A stretch of DNA of 64,000 bases from Clostridiales bacterium oral taxon 876 str. F0540. GTDB taxonomy: Bacteria; Bacillota; Clostridia; Clostridiales; Clostridiaceae. Position numbers and translations under genes: made by a program. A model generated the notes under the pieces. That model had not been told where the DNA came from, made no database searches, and was given only the letters and a program-made list of their open reading frames with translations. Positions 8,266 to 16,641 of this stretch are shown here, piece by piece (within the stretch, counting starts at the first letter, position 1; every line of letters starts with the position of its first letter). The stretch lies in assembly GCA_000466585.1 (NCBI GenBank), contig KE993505.1, positions 1-64,000 on the forward strand. The letters are read 5' to 3'.

Positions 8266-9612
8266 CTATTTGCTTTTTTCTTCAATCATCCTTGCAAGCG
8301 AATGAGCCATTTCATCTATTTCAGCTTGATTTTCTCCCTCAAGCATAACTCTTACCAAAGGCTCTGTACCTGAAGGTCTAATAAGTACTCTTCCGCAGCC
8401 ATGAAGTTTCTCTTCTATTTTCTTTATCTCATTTACTATTTCTTCATCAGTTTCATGAATATCCTTTTTATCATTTGGAACTTTTGCATTTGAAAGTACC
8501 TGTGGAAGTTCCTTCATCATAGAAGCTAGTTCTGACAATGTCTTGCCACTTTTCTTAACAACTGCGGCAATCTGAAGACCAGTTACAAGGCCGTCTCCTG
8601 TAGTATTATGTTCAAGGAATATTACATGTCCTGATTGTTCCCCACCAAGCTTGTAGCCTTCCTTAACCATTTCTTCGAGAACATATCTGTCTCCTACTTT
8701 TGTCTTAACAGTTTTTATGTTTTCTTTAGCTAAAGCAATATCCAAACCAAGATTGCTCATTACTGTTACTACCAAAACATCCTTAGTTAGCTTGCCCTGC
8801 TCTTTTAAAAACTTGGCGCAAATAGCCATCATAAAATCACCGTTAATCAAATTACCTTTTTCATCTACTGCAAGACATCTATCTGCATCTCCATCAAAAG
8901 CAAGACCTAAGTCGCAGCCCTTTTTAACTACATATTCCATCAGCTCTTCAGGATGAGTTGATCCACAGTTTTTATTTATGTTTACTCCATCAGGATCATT
9001 ATTTATCACAACTACTTCTGCACCAAGGCTTCTGAAGGTTTCAACAGCAGCTTCATAGGAAGCACCATTAGCACAATCTAAGGCAATCTTCATTCCTTTA
9101 AAATCCACGTCTATAGTTGATTTTGCAAACTCTATATAATCTTCTAAAGCAGCTTCTTCAACTCTTTTTCTTCCTAAATCTCCACCTGTAGGACAAGGCA
9201 CACCTTCAAAATTACTTTCTATTACAGCTTGAATTCTATCTTCTAATTCGTCTGAAAGCTTATATCCTTGAGAATTAAAGAACTTTATTCCGTTATACTC
9301 AACCGGATTATGAGAAGCTGATATAACAACTCCGGCATCAGCACCATACTTTCTGGTTAAATAAGCAACTGCAGGTGTTGGAACCACCCCTAAACGAACA
9401 GCCTCGGCTCCAACGGAAAGTATACCGGCAACAAGCGCAGCCTCAAGCATATCGCCAGAAATTCTTGTATCCATACCAACTATTATTTTAGGTTTATGAG
9501 CTCCTTCTGTAAGCACGTAAGCTCCAGCCCTTCCCAAATCATAGGCAAGCTGTGCTGTCAGCTCTGTATTTGCAATTCCTCTAACTCCATCTGTTCCAAA
9601 CATTCTACCCAT
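8266..9612 (-). CDS. glmM: Phosphoglucosamine mutase
   Basis: GlmM (448 residues, normal length) converts glucosamine-6-phosphate to glucosamine-1-phosphate, the step before UDP-GlcNAc in peptidoglycan synthesis. The phosphoserine loop ISASHNP is near residue 100, the metal loop DGDADR near 240 and the phosphate-binding motif RPSGTEP near 410. The ATG is preceded by GAGG. In many Firmicutes glmM follows cdaA-cdaR directly; here about 6 kb of fermentation genes lie between them. A separate promoter (9665-9693) and flanking terminators show that glmM is transcribed on its own. GlmM is known to modulate CdaA in other Firmicutes. Confidence 0.97.
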   Translation of the reverse strand: MGRMFGTDGVRGIANTELTAQLAYDLGRAGAYVLTEGAHKPKIIVGMDTRISGDMLEAALVAGILSVGAEAVRLGVVPTPAVAYLTRKYGADAGVVISASHNPVEYNGIKFFNSQGYKLSDELEDRIQAVIESNFEGVPCPTGGDLGRKRVEEAALEDYIEFAKSTIDVDFKGMKIALDCANGASYEAAVETFRSLGAEVVVINNDPDGVNINKNCGSTHPEELMEYVVKKGCDLGLAFDGDADRCLAVDEKGNLINGDFMMAICAKFLKEQGKLTKDVLVVTVMSNLGLDIALAKENIKTVKTKVGDRYVLEEMVKEGYKLGGEQSGHVIFLEHNTTGDGLVTGLQIAAVVKKSGKTLSELASMMKELPQVLSNAKVPNDKKDIHETDEEIVNEIKKIEEKLHGCGRVLIRPSGTEPLVRVMLEGENQAEIDEMAHSLARMIEEKSK

Positions 9613-9664
9613 ATCTATAACCTCGCTTTTATATTATACATATTTACGTGAACATACAGAACAA

Positions 9665-9693
9665 TTATATTACAAGTGTCATTTTATTACAAT
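9665..9693 (-). promoter_or_regulatory. Sigma-A promoter of glmM
   Basis: On the minus strand TTGTAA (9688-9693) and TATAAT (9665-9670) are separated by 17 bases. It lies between the oxidoreductase-operon terminator and the glmM start. Confidence 0.7.
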
Positions 9694-9735
9694 GTAAAAA
9701 TTTTCAACCATGCTAATACAGCTAATATCTCAAAA

Positions 9736-9769
9736 AAAATACTTAGAGAATTGCATCTCTAAGTATTTT
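9736..9769 (-). terminator. Terminator of the buk-ptb-buk-oxidoreductase operon
   Basis: AAAATACTTAGAGA and its complement form a 14-bp stem with a six-base loop, followed by a run of T in the minus direction. It sits 11 bases past the gamma-subunit stop. Confidence 0.9.
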
Positions 9770-9779
9770 AATAATTAAA

Positions 9780-10310
9780 CTATGCTGCGTATTCAGCACC
9801 TTTTTCTAAGGCTTTCTTATTAGCTTCATAGAACTTTTCTTTTCCATGTTCCTTTAAAGCTTTAAGTAAATCTTCCATAGAAACAATACCTGTTTTAGCA
9901 ACTAATGCTCCTAGAAGCACCATATTAGCTATTGTCTTGCTGCCTATTTCTTCAGCTATACTTTGAGCAGGTATGCTTATAACTTCAACGTCGTTTCTCT
10001 CAGGAAGTCTATTTACCAAATCACTGTCTACTATTAAAAGTCCATTCGGTTTTATAGCATCTTCAAATTTATCTAGTGAAGGTCTATTCATAACTACAAG
10101 AGTAGTTGCTTCATTTACTATAGGTGAACCTACTGGGTCTTCTGCAAGTATTACTGAACAGTTTGCAGTTCCCCCTCTCATTTCAGGTCCATAGGAAGGA
10201 AGCCATGAAACATTAAGTCCTGCATCCATACCTGCATAAGCTAGAAATTTTCCCATAGAAAGAATGCCTTGACCACCAAAGCCAGCAAATAATATTTCTT
10301 GTGACGCCAT
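9780..10310 (-). CDS. 2-oxoacid:ferredoxin oxidoreductase, gamma subunit
   Basis: A 176-residue catalytic-domain subunit (pyruvate/ketoisovalerate oxidoreductase gamma type) of the four-subunit enzyme that oxidatively decarboxylates a 2-oxoacid to acyl-CoA, passing electrons to ferredoxin. The N-terminal GFGGQGILSMGK motif is typical. The start ATG lies one base past the stop of the beta gene, showing translational coupling. It is the last gene of the operon. Which 2-oxoacid is used cannot be read from this subunit; the neighbouring Ptb and Buk suggest branched-chain or C4 acids. Confidence 0.93.
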   Translation of the reverse strand: MASQEILFAGFGGQGILSMGKFLAYAGMDAGLNVSWLPSYGPEMRGGTANCSVILAEDPVGSPIVNEATTLVVMNRPSLDKFEDAIKPNGLLIVDSDLVNRLPERNDVEVISIPAQSIAEEIGSKTIANMVLLGALVAKTGIVSMEDLLKALKEHGKEKFYEANKKALEKGAEYAA

Positions 10311-10311
10311 A

Positions 10312-11061
10312 TTATTTTACCTCCCCTGTAGTATCTTTTTTAACACCTAATGTATAGAAAGGTATCATATTATCTTTTAGCCACTTAAAGGATTCTTCTG
10401 TTGATAATCCCCAGTTAGTCGGGCATATTGATAAAATCTCAACCATAGAGAAGCCTTTTCCTGCTATCTGATTTTCAAAGGCTTTCTTTATTGCCTTTTT
10501 AGCTTTAATAACATTTGGAACACTATCAACAGATACTCTCTCAACATAGCAAGCGCCATCAAGAGTTGCTATCATTTCAGATACTCTTATTGGATGTCCT
10601 GCTGTTTTAACATCTCTTCCATATGGAGAAGTCTCAGTAACTTGCCCTGGAAGAGTAGTTGGAGCCATTTGTCCTCCTGTCATTCCATAAATACAATTAT
10701 TTACGAATATAGTAACTATATTCTCTCCCCTTGTTGCTGCATGAACAATTTCTGCTGTTCCTATTGCAGCAAGGTCTCCATCGCCTTGATAAGTAAATAC
10801 TACGCTGTCCGGATGAGATCTTTTTATACCTGTTGCAACTGCCGGAGCTCTTCCGTGAGCTGCCTGGAACATGTCACAAGCAAAATAATCATAAGCCAGA
10901 ACTGAACATCCAACTGGTGCAACTCCTATTGTTTTGTCTAAAACCCCTAATTCATCTATTACCTCAGCAATTAATCTATGAATTACTCCATGAGTACATC
11001 CTGGGCAATAATGGGTAGGTACATCTAACAAAGACATAGGTGGTTGAAATACTATAGCCAT
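10312..11061 (-). CDS. 2-oxoacid:ferredoxin oxidoreductase, beta (TPP-binding) subunit
   Basis: A 249-residue subunit that binds thiamine diphosphate and magnesium. The TPP motif is visible as GDGDLAAIG near residue 95, followed by NNCIYGMTGGQ about 25 residues later. The N-terminal CPGCTHG and the later CSVLAYDYF are typical of the beta subunit of ketoisovalerate/2-oxoglutarate type enzymes. Its start codon shares a base with the alpha-subunit stop, so translation is coupled. Confidence 0.94.
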   Translation of the reverse strand: MAIVFQPPMSLLDVPTHYCPGCTHGVIHRLIAEVIDELGVLDKTIGVAPVGCSVLAYDYFACDMFQAAHGRAPAVATGIKRSHPDSVVFTYQGDGDLAAIGTAEIVHAATRGENIVTIFVNNCIYGMTGGQMAPTTLPGQVTETSPYGRDVKTAGHPIRVSEMIATLDGACYVERVSVDSVPNVIKAKKAIKKAFENQIAGKGFSMVEILSICPTNWGLSTEESFKWLKDNMIPFYTLGVKKDTTGEVK

Positions 11062-12164
11062 TATTTTATCCCCCCTGCAACTTCATCTTTGGCTTCGCTA
11101 TTGAAGCCTACTATTTCTTTAACTTTGCTTAAAATTTCTTCTGGGTGAGGAACCATTCCGCCTGTTCTTCCGTAGAAGTGTACTGGCTTTCTTCCGTTTA
11201 CAGATAATTTGACATCCTCAACCATTTGTCCCATACTCATTTCAACAGATATATATCCTAGCTTAGTTTTTGATATAGTTTTTTCAAAAGCTTCAACTGG
11301 GAATGGCCATAAGGTTATTGGTCTGATTAGTCCAAGATTAATTCGGTTTTCTTTAGCCATCTTAACAACATTTTTGCATATTCTTGAAGTTGTTCCATAT
11401 GCAACTATAATTAAATCGCATTCTTCCTCACAATTATATAGTTCATATTTTGCTTCATTTTTCTTTATAGCATCATATTTTCTTTGAAGCTTTAAATTAT
11501 GCTCTTCAAGCTCTTCCGGCTTTAAGAATAATGAATTAATAACATTATGAGTCTTTCTTCCTCTTAAGCCGTTAGCAGCCCAATCTTTTTCAGGGAGCTC
11601 TCTTTTTGGTCTTTCTTTGAATTCAACTGGCTCCATCATTTGGCCAAGCATTCCATCCCCCATAACCATACATGGAGTTCTATACATGTCAGCAACATCA
11701 AAAGCTTCTTGTACTAAATCAACCATTTCTTGAATGGATGCCGGTGCATAAACTGGCATTTGGAAATCCCCATGTGCTCCGCCTTTAGTTGCCTGGAAGT
11801 AGTCTGACTGAGCTGGTTGAATTCCTCCTAACCCTGGACCGCCTCTAACTATGTTTATAATAACGCATGGAAGTTCTGCACCTGCTATATATGAAATCCC
11901 TTCAGCTTTTAAGCTTATTCCGGGACTTGAAGAAGAAGTTAAAACTCTAACTCCGCTTCCTGCTGCTCCATAAACCATGTTTATAGCAGCTACTTCACTT
12001 TCTGCTTGTACAAATACTCTTCCAAGCTTTGGCATCATTTTTGACATATAAGCCGCTACTTCTGTCTGAGGTGTAATTGGATAACCAAAGAAGCATTGAC
12101 AGTTAGCTCTAATAGCTGCTTCTCCAATGGCTTCATTACCCTTCATTAATACCTTTTCACCCAT
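11061..12164 (-). CDS. vorB: 2-oxoacid:ferredoxin oxidoreductase, alpha subunit (VorB type)
   Basis: The alpha subunit carries the pyrimidine-binding and transketolase C-terminal domains. The N-terminal GNEAIGEAAIRANCQCFFGYPITPQTE-type region is typical for the 3-methyl-2-oxobutanoate (ketoisovalerate) dehydrogenase group. The reading frame opens at 12194, but the start is placed at the ATG at 12164 because AAAGGAGGAAGG lies just before it; this gives 367 residues. Upstream is a tandem repeat whose second copy supplies that ribosome binding site. Substrate assignment (branched-chain 2-oxoacids) is a family inference; 2-oxoglutarate or 2-oxobutyrate are alternatives. Confidence 0.92.
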   Translation of the reverse strand: MGEKVLMKGNEAIGEAAIRANCQCFFGYPITPQTEVAAYMSKMMPKLGRVFVQAESEVAAINMVYGAAGSGVRVLTSSSSPGISLKAEGISYIAGAELPCVIINIVRGGPGLGGIQPAQSDYFQATKGGAHGDFQMPVYAPASIQEMVDLVQEAFDVADMYRTPCMVMGDGMLGQMMEPVEFKERPKRELPEKDWAANGLRGRKTHNVINSLFLKPEELEEHNLKLQRKYDAIKKNEAKYELYNCEEECDLIIVAYGTTSRICKNVVKMAKENRINLGLIRPITLWPFPVEAFEKTISKTKLGYISVEMSMGQMVEDVKLSVNGRKPVHFYGRTGGMVPHPEEILSKVKEIVGFNSEAKDEVAGGIK

Positions 12165-12174
12165 TTGAAACCTT

Positions 12175-12345
12175 CCTCCTTTTAGTCGGAACACTGAGTA
12201 ATTTAAAAACTCTCGCTCCGCTCGAAAATTACTCGTAAAAGTCCATTAAGGACTTTTACCTCCTTTTAGTCGGAACACTGAGTAATTTAAAGCTCTCGCT
12301 TCCGCTTGATAATTGCTTGTTAAAGTACACTTAGGACTTTAACTA
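12175..12345 (-). repeat. Tandem duplication of an 84-bp leader cassette
   Basis: Two head-to-tail copies (12175-12258 and about 12259-12345) lie between the delta and alpha subunit genes. Each copy, read on the minus strand, has an AAGTCC..GGACTT hairpin, a second hairpin GAGTAATTT..AAATTACTC (less perfect in the upstream copy), then GTTCCGACTAAAAGGAGG. The downstream copy provides the ribosome binding site of the alpha gene; the upstream AGGAGG has no start codon after it. A related single cassette lies upstream of ptb. Confidence 0.85.
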
Positions 12346-12358
12346 CCCTATTTGTTAG

Positions 12359-12568
12359 TTATTTTTCTACTACTATAACGCAATCAGGACACATTCTAGC
12401 ACAGGATACACAGCCAATACATTGACTCATTCTGTCTTCAGTAACCTCTGCAGGATGATATCCCTTGTTATTTAGTTTTTCAGCAAAAGCAATTATTTTC
12501 TTAGGACAGGCAAGAATGCAGTTTCCACACCCTTTGCATCTCTCTTCTTTAAAAGTAACTCTTGGCAT
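12359..12568 (-). CDS. 2-oxoacid:ferredoxin oxidoreductase, delta (2x[4Fe-4S]) subunit
   Basis: A 69-residue ferredoxin-like subunit with two cluster motifs: CKGCGNCILACP (residues 11-22) and CIGCVSCARMCP (about 50-61). It carries electrons from the TPP site to free ferredoxin. ATG preceded by GGAGGGG. It is the first of the four oxidoreductase genes, separated from the alpha gene by the tandem repeat cassette, which may tune the level of the downstream subunits. Confidence 0.93.
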   Translation of the reverse strand: MPRVTFKEERCKGCGNCILACPKKIIAFAEKLNNKGYHPAEVTEDRMSQCIGCVSCARMCPDCVIVVEK

Positions 12569-12587
12569 AAAATCCCCTCCATCTTTT

Positions 12588-13253
12588 TTATCTCCACGGT
12601 GGTTTCATATATATGTCTATCGGCAAAATTTCACCTTTCACTTTGCCCATTATGTCCAAAACCAAATCTTTTCTGCAAACCGTATATTTATAAGGTATGC
12701 CTGTCTTCTGTGATAACTCTATTACTTCTTTATCACCTTTTAAAATATCTTGAGCATTTGTCTCGTAAGATAAGTTTGTATTAGATATTAAATCCGTTAC
12801 CTTAAGTCTTGAGGAATATTGAATATTTCTTATATATTCCTCTGTATCAATGGTATTAGAGGTCAGCGGTCTATTGTTATTAATTACAAAATACATTTCA
12901 TAAGGCTCTTCCTTAAAAAATCTATTATACTGTCCTAATACAACTGCACCCGAATCATCTCCTCCTATGTCCATTACAACATCATAAGACTTATCATTAA
13001 AAACAGAAATTATCTCTGCCGGTACAACTGCGAGTTCTGCATTAGAGTAATGCGGATTAGAAGCTATTACTCTTATTCCATATTCCTTGTTTAAAAACTC
13101 ACTTATGTCTCTTACACAGAAATATGGATTAACTATATCTATATCTACAATTGCTACTTTTTTTCCCTGTTTAGCTAAGTTTATTGCATAATTTATAGCT
13201 ATCTCGGTCTTACCGCTTCCAAAATGTCCTGTAAATATTCTTATTCTGCTCAT
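12588..13253 (-). CDS. MinD/ParA-like P-loop ATPase
   Basis: A 221-residue soluble SIMIBI-class ATPase. The N-terminal Walker A is GHFGSGKTE (residues 9-17), and IVDIDIVNPYF and VVMDIGGDD correspond to switch and Walker B strands. No membrane-targeting helix is seen at the C-terminus, which ends MKPPWR. Its position between buk and the ferredoxin subunit suggests a role in assembling or maturing the oxidoreductase, for example cluster or cofactor delivery, but this is inference. The ATG is preceded by AGGGGTG. Confidence 0.8.
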   Translation of the reverse strand: MSRIRIFTGHFGSGKTEIAINYAINLAKQGKKVAIVDIDIVNPYFCVRDISEFLNKEYGIRVIASNPHYSNAELAVVPAEIISVFNDKSYDVVMDIGGDDSGAVVLGQYNRFFKEEPYEMYFVINNNRPLTSNTIDTEEYIRNIQYSSRLKVTDLISNTNLSYETNAQDILKGDKEVIELSQKTGIPYKYTVCRKDLVLDIMGKVKGEILPIDIYMKPPWR

Positions 13254-13261
13254 AGGTCACC

Positions 13262-13368
13262 CCTTACGCCTTCGAAGAATTAAGAAGGAAATTAGGAATA
13301 ATTAAATTTAACTATTCATAGAAAGTCCCTAGAGACTTCCATTTTTAATGCGTTATTCTTAATTCTTA
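13262..13368 (-). repeat. Intergenic repeat with hairpin, buk-ATPase gap
   Basis: On the minus strand this gap has AATTAAGAAT-type sequence, a GAAGTCTCTAGGGACTTTC hairpin (13321-13340) and a GAATAGTTAAATTTAATTATTC-like palindrome. Parts match the repeats at 41853-41990 and 43266-43308, including the TATGAATA that follows the hairpin. Confidence 0.6.
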
Positions 13369-13370
13369 GC

Positions 13371-14441
13371 TTATTTATATATTTTAGCTTCTTCCTCACC
13401 TTTTAAAACTCTTATTCCCCCTTGAGCCAAAGCAAGAAGTTCATCTTCTCCCGGATAAACTACAACGGGAGCAATGAATTCGACTCTTTCCTTTATCAGC
13501 TCAACTATATCCTTACCATAAGCTATTCCGCCAGTCAGTAAAATTGCATCTACTTTTCCGTGAAGAACTGCTGCACATTTTCCTATTTCTTTTGCTACTT
13601 GGTAAGCCATAGCTTTTAATATAAGTTCAGCTTTCTTATCTCCTGACTTCATAGCCTCTGCTACTGCTTTTGCATCATTAGTATTCAAATGAGCAACAAA
13701 ACCACCCTTACCATTTATCATCTTTTTTACTTCTTCTTGAGTGTATTTTCCACTATAGCACAACTTAACTAAATCTCCTATAGGAAGGCTTCCTGAACGC
13801 TCAGGTGAAAATGGTCCTTCTCCATCTAATGCATTATTTACATCAATAACTCTTCCATTTTTATGTGCACCAACAGAGATACCGCCTCCCATATGTGCAA
13901 CAATTATGCTCAACTCTTCATATTTTTTTTCTATATCTTTTGCGTATCTCTTAGCCACAGCCTTTTGATTTAATGCATGAAAAATACTTTTTCTTTGAAT
14001 TTCAGGTATTCCGGATATTCTTGCAACATCTTCTAATTCGTCAACGACTACAGGATCCACGATAAATGCTTTTATGTTTAATTTTTTTGCTATTTCATTT
14101 GCAATAATTCCGCCCAAGTTTGAAGCATGCTGTCCTTGAATACCTATTTTAAGATCATTAAGCATTTCCTCGTTAACTGCATAAGTACCACCCTCTATAG
14201 GTTTTAGAAGACCACCTCTTCCTACAACCGCATCCAGGGTATTTATATCAAAATTCTTTTCCTTTAAAACTTCTAAAATCACATTTTTCCTGAACTCAAA
14301 TTGTTCATATATAGTTTTATACTTGCCTATTTCTTCAGAAGAGTGTCTTAAAGTTTCAACAATGATTGGATTTTCATCTTCATAAACTCCTATCTTTGTT
14401 GAAGTAGAACCCGGATTAATTATTAAAAGCTTATAACTCAT
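13371..14441 (-). CDS. buk: Butyrate kinase (first paralogue)
   Basis: A 356-residue ASKHA-fold kinase that makes ATP from butyryl- or branched acyl-phosphate. The N-terminal INPGSTSTKIG phosphate loop, VVGRGGLL, HMGGGISVGAH, ERSGSLP and LTGGIAYG motifs are those of butyrate kinases. It is encoded after ptb in the same operon; a second buk lies on the other side of ptb. The protein is full length. The two paralogues may prefer different chain lengths or branched acids, which cannot be told from sequence. Confidence 0.95.
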   Translation of the reverse strand: MSYKLLIINPGSTSTKIGVYEDENPIIVETLRHSSEEIGKYKTIYEQFEFRKNVILEVLKEKNFDINTLDAVVGRGGLLKPIEGGTYAVNEEMLNDLKIGIQGQHASNLGGIIANEIAKKLNIKAFIVDPVVVDELEDVARISGIPEIQRKSIFHALNQKAVAKRYAKDIEKKYEELSIIVAHMGGGISVGAHKNGRVIDVNNALDGEGPFSPERSGSLPIGDLVKLCYSGKYTQEEVKKMINGKGGFVAHLNTNDAKAVAEAMKSGDKKAELILKAMAYQVAKEIGKCAAVLHGKVDAILLTGGIAYGKDIVELIKERVEFIAPVVVYPGEDELLALAQGGIRVLKGEEEAKIYK

Positions 14442-14470
14442 TTTGGTCCCCCCATGATACTATTGATTTT

Positions 14471-15379
14471 CTATTTATTTAAGTCCGCTGCTAAGGCTGC
14501 TAAGGCTATTGAATAGAGTTTTGACTCTGGACTGTCTGCCCTTGAAGTCAATACAACCGGAGCCGAGGTCCCAACTAGTATGCCCCCATTTTTAGCTTCT
14601 GTAGTATATGTTAATGTCTTATACATTACATTTCCAGCCTCAATATTTGGAAGCAAAAGTATATCTGCCTTTCCTGCCGCTGGGCTGTTTATTTTCTTAT
14701 GTCTTGCTGCTTCCTCTGACAAAGCATTATCTACAGCTAAAGGTCCATCCACAATACATCCCTTAATCTGACCTCTTTCATTCATCTTTGATAAGATTGA
14801 TGCATCTATTGTTGCAGGCATATCCGGATTTACAACTTCTACCGCGCATATCGGTGCAACCTTTGGCATCTCTATACCAACAGCATGAGCAACTGTAACT
14901 GCATTATTTAATATATCTATTTTAGCTTTTAAATCAGGATACATATTAAATGCTGCATCAGTAATAAATATAAGTCTGTCAAAACCCGGTATTTCAAAAA
15001 CAGCCACATGAGACATTAATCTTCCTGTTCTTAGACCTATTTCCTTATTCAAAACAGCCTTTAAAATTGTTGAAGTTTCTAAAAGCCCTTTCATAAGCAT
15101 ATCGGCTTTTCCTGAGGACACAAGCTGTACAGCTTTTAAAGCAGCCTTAGTATTATCTGCCTCGTCAATTATTTCTAAATCGTTTACATTAAAATTAATT
15201 TTATGAGCTATTTCAACTATTTTTTCTCTATCTCCGACTAAAATTGCCTCGATAAATCCCTCAGAAACAGCATCTCTTACAGCTTCTAAAACCGGTTCAT
15301 CTTGAGCTGCTGCAACAACGATTCTTTTGCGTTGTTGCTTTTTAACTTTTTCCATTATCTCATCAAAACTTTTTATCAT
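14471..15379 (-). CDS. ptb: Phosphate butyryltransferase
   Basis: Ptb transfers the acyl group of butyryl-CoA (or a branched acyl-CoA) to phosphate, giving the acyl-phosphate used by Buk. It has the phosphotransacetylase fold; LMKGLLETSTILKAVL, ITDAAFNMYPDL, DGPLAVDNALS and LLLPNIEAGNVMYK are characteristic. The frame is open from 15436, but the start is the ATG at 15379 (302 residues, normal length), preceded by AAAGGAG; the extra N-terminal residues come from the repeat cassette upstream. Confidence 0.96.
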   Translation of the reverse strand: MIKSFDEIMEKVKKQQRKRIVVAAAQDEPVLEAVRDAVSEGFIEAILVGDREKIVEIAHKINFNVNDLEIIDEADNTKAALKAVQLVSSGKADMLMKGLLETSTILKAVLNKEIGLRTGRLMSHVAVFEIPGFDRLIFITDAAFNMYPDLKAKIDILNNAVTVAHAVGIEMPKVAPICAVEVVNPDMPATIDASILSKMNERGQIKGCIVDGPLAVDNALSEEAARHKKINSPAAGKADILLLPNIEAGNVMYKTLTYTTEAKNGGILVGTSAPVVLTSRADSPESKLYSIALAALAADLNK

Positions 15380-15387
15380 TAATGTTC

Positions 15388-15449
15388 TCCTTTCACTCGC
15401 AACTCTGGGCAATCTAAAATGCCCGTTTAAGTCCATTTAGGACTTAAAC
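15388..15449 (-). repeat. Single leader cassette upstream of ptb
   Basis: Read on the minus strand: a perfect 10-bp hairpin GTTTAAGTCC / GGACTTAAAC (15425-15449), a second hairpin GGGCA / TGCCC, then GTTGCGAGTGAAAGGAG, which is the ptb ribosome binding site. The stop codon of the upstream kinase lies inside the first stem. The layout and 3' end match the tandem cassettes at 12175-12345. Confidence 0.75.
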
Positions 15450-16541
15450 CTCCTTGATAAAAACTTCATTCTCATATATTTTAGCAGTTTCTTTATTCTT
15501 TAAAACTCTTACTGCGCCTTCATAAAGAGCCTGCATTTCATCTTCTCCCGGAACGATCTCAACTGGAGCAATAAATTTAATCATTTCGCTTATCCAGCCT
15601 GTTAACCTTTTATTGTGGGCAAGACCCCCTGTAAGAATAACAGCATCAATTTGGCCTTTTAACACTGTAGAATAGCATCCAATTTCCTTAGCTATCTGAT
15701 AAGCCATTGCTTTTAGAACTAATTCAGCTTCTTTATCTCCGCTTTCAATAGCTTTATCCACAATTCTTCCATCATTAGTGCCTAAATAAGCTGTAAGCCC
15801 AGCTCCGCCAATTAGTTTCTTTTTCAATTCCTTCTGTGAGTATTTTCCACTATAAGCCATCTTTACAACATCGCCGATTGGAAGGCCTCCTGCTCTTTCA
15901 GGAGAAAAAGGACCGTCCTCATTTGCATTATTTACATCTACTATTCTTCCGTTTTTAATTGGTGCAATTGATATTCCCCCGCCTAAGTGTGCTACAACAT
16001 AAGAGCTTTCCTCGAATTTTTTATTAAGTTTTGCTGAAACTTTTCTTGATACAGCTTTAATATTTAAAGCATGTACTAAAGAACGTCTTGGTAGTTCTGG
16101 AAGTCCTGATATTCTTGCAATATCTTCGAATTCATCTACTGCTACAGGATCAACTATGAATGCAGGAATATTTACTTTTTCTGCAATTTCATAAGCAATT
16201 ATCCCACCCAGATTAGAAGCATGTTCTCCTTGATAACCGATCTCTAAATCCTTAAGCATCGCTTCTGTAACCTTATAGGTACCACCTGGCATCGGCCTTA
16301 AAAGTCCACCTCGCCCAACTACTGCGCATAAGTGTTCTAAACTTATCCCCTGTTCCTTCAGCCAATTTAAAATAACGTTAGTTCTCATATCTTTCTGATC
16401 GTAAATTTTTTCATACTTTTTAATATCTTCCACACTGTGCGAAAGACTGACTACTGATATACACTGTTCTTTACAATAAAGTGCTATCTTTGTTGAAGTG
16501 GAACCTGGATTAATAACTAATATATAATCCTTGTCACCCAT
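15444..16541 (-). CDS. buk2: Butyrate kinase (second paralogue)
   Basis: A 365-residue butyrate kinase, clearly homologous to the kinase at 13371-14441 but different along its length and with a nine-residue longer C-terminus. INPGSTSTKIA, VVGRGGLLRPM, HLGGGISIAP, ERAGGLPIG and LTGGLAHN motifs are intact. It is the first gene of the buk-ptb-buk-ATPase-oxidoreductase operon. Its GGGGGAGC ribosome binding site and short upstream gap (after the preceding terminator) leave only about 40 bases for a promoter, so some read-through from the flavoprotein gene is possible. Confidence 0.93.
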   Translation of the reverse strand: MGDKDYILVINPGSTSTKIALYCKEQCISVVSLSHSVEDIKKYEKIYDQKDMRTNVILNWLKEQGISLEHLCAVVGRGGLLRPMPGGTYKVTEAMLKDLEIGYQGEHASNLGGIIAYEIAEKVNIPAFIVDPVAVDEFEDIARISGLPELPRRSLVHALNIKAVSRKVSAKLNKKFEESSYVVAHLGGGISIAPIKNGRIVDVNNANEDGPFSPERAGGLPIGDVVKMAYSGKYSQKELKKKLIGGAGLTAYLGTNDGRIVDKAIESGDKEAELVLKAMAYQIAKEIGCYSTVLKGQIDAVILTGGLAHNKRLTGWISEMIKFIAPVEIVPGEDEMQALYEGAVRVLKNKETAKIYENEVFIKEV

Positions 16542-16583
16542 ATTGCTCCCCCATCCATAAATAATAATTATTCAGAAAATAAA

Positions 16584-16626
16584 AATTTCATTTATAATTC
16601 TATTTTATCAGATTATAAATGAAATT
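16584..16626 (-). terminator. Terminator of the cdaA-cdaR-flavoprotein operon
   Basis: A 15-bp stem AATTTCATTTATAAT / ATTATAAATGAAATT is followed by TTTTATTTT on the minus strand, 16 bases past the stop of the flavoprotein gene. Confidence 0.8.
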
Positions 16627-16641
16627 CAACCCTTCAAAAAA

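Noticed and set aside
12175..12345. CRISPR-like repeat array
   Set aside because: Only two long adjacent copies without spacers; they hold hairpins and ribosome binding sites instead.
13371..16541. Two buk genes as an assembly duplication
   Set aside because: They differ throughout in protein sequence and length, so they are true paralogues.
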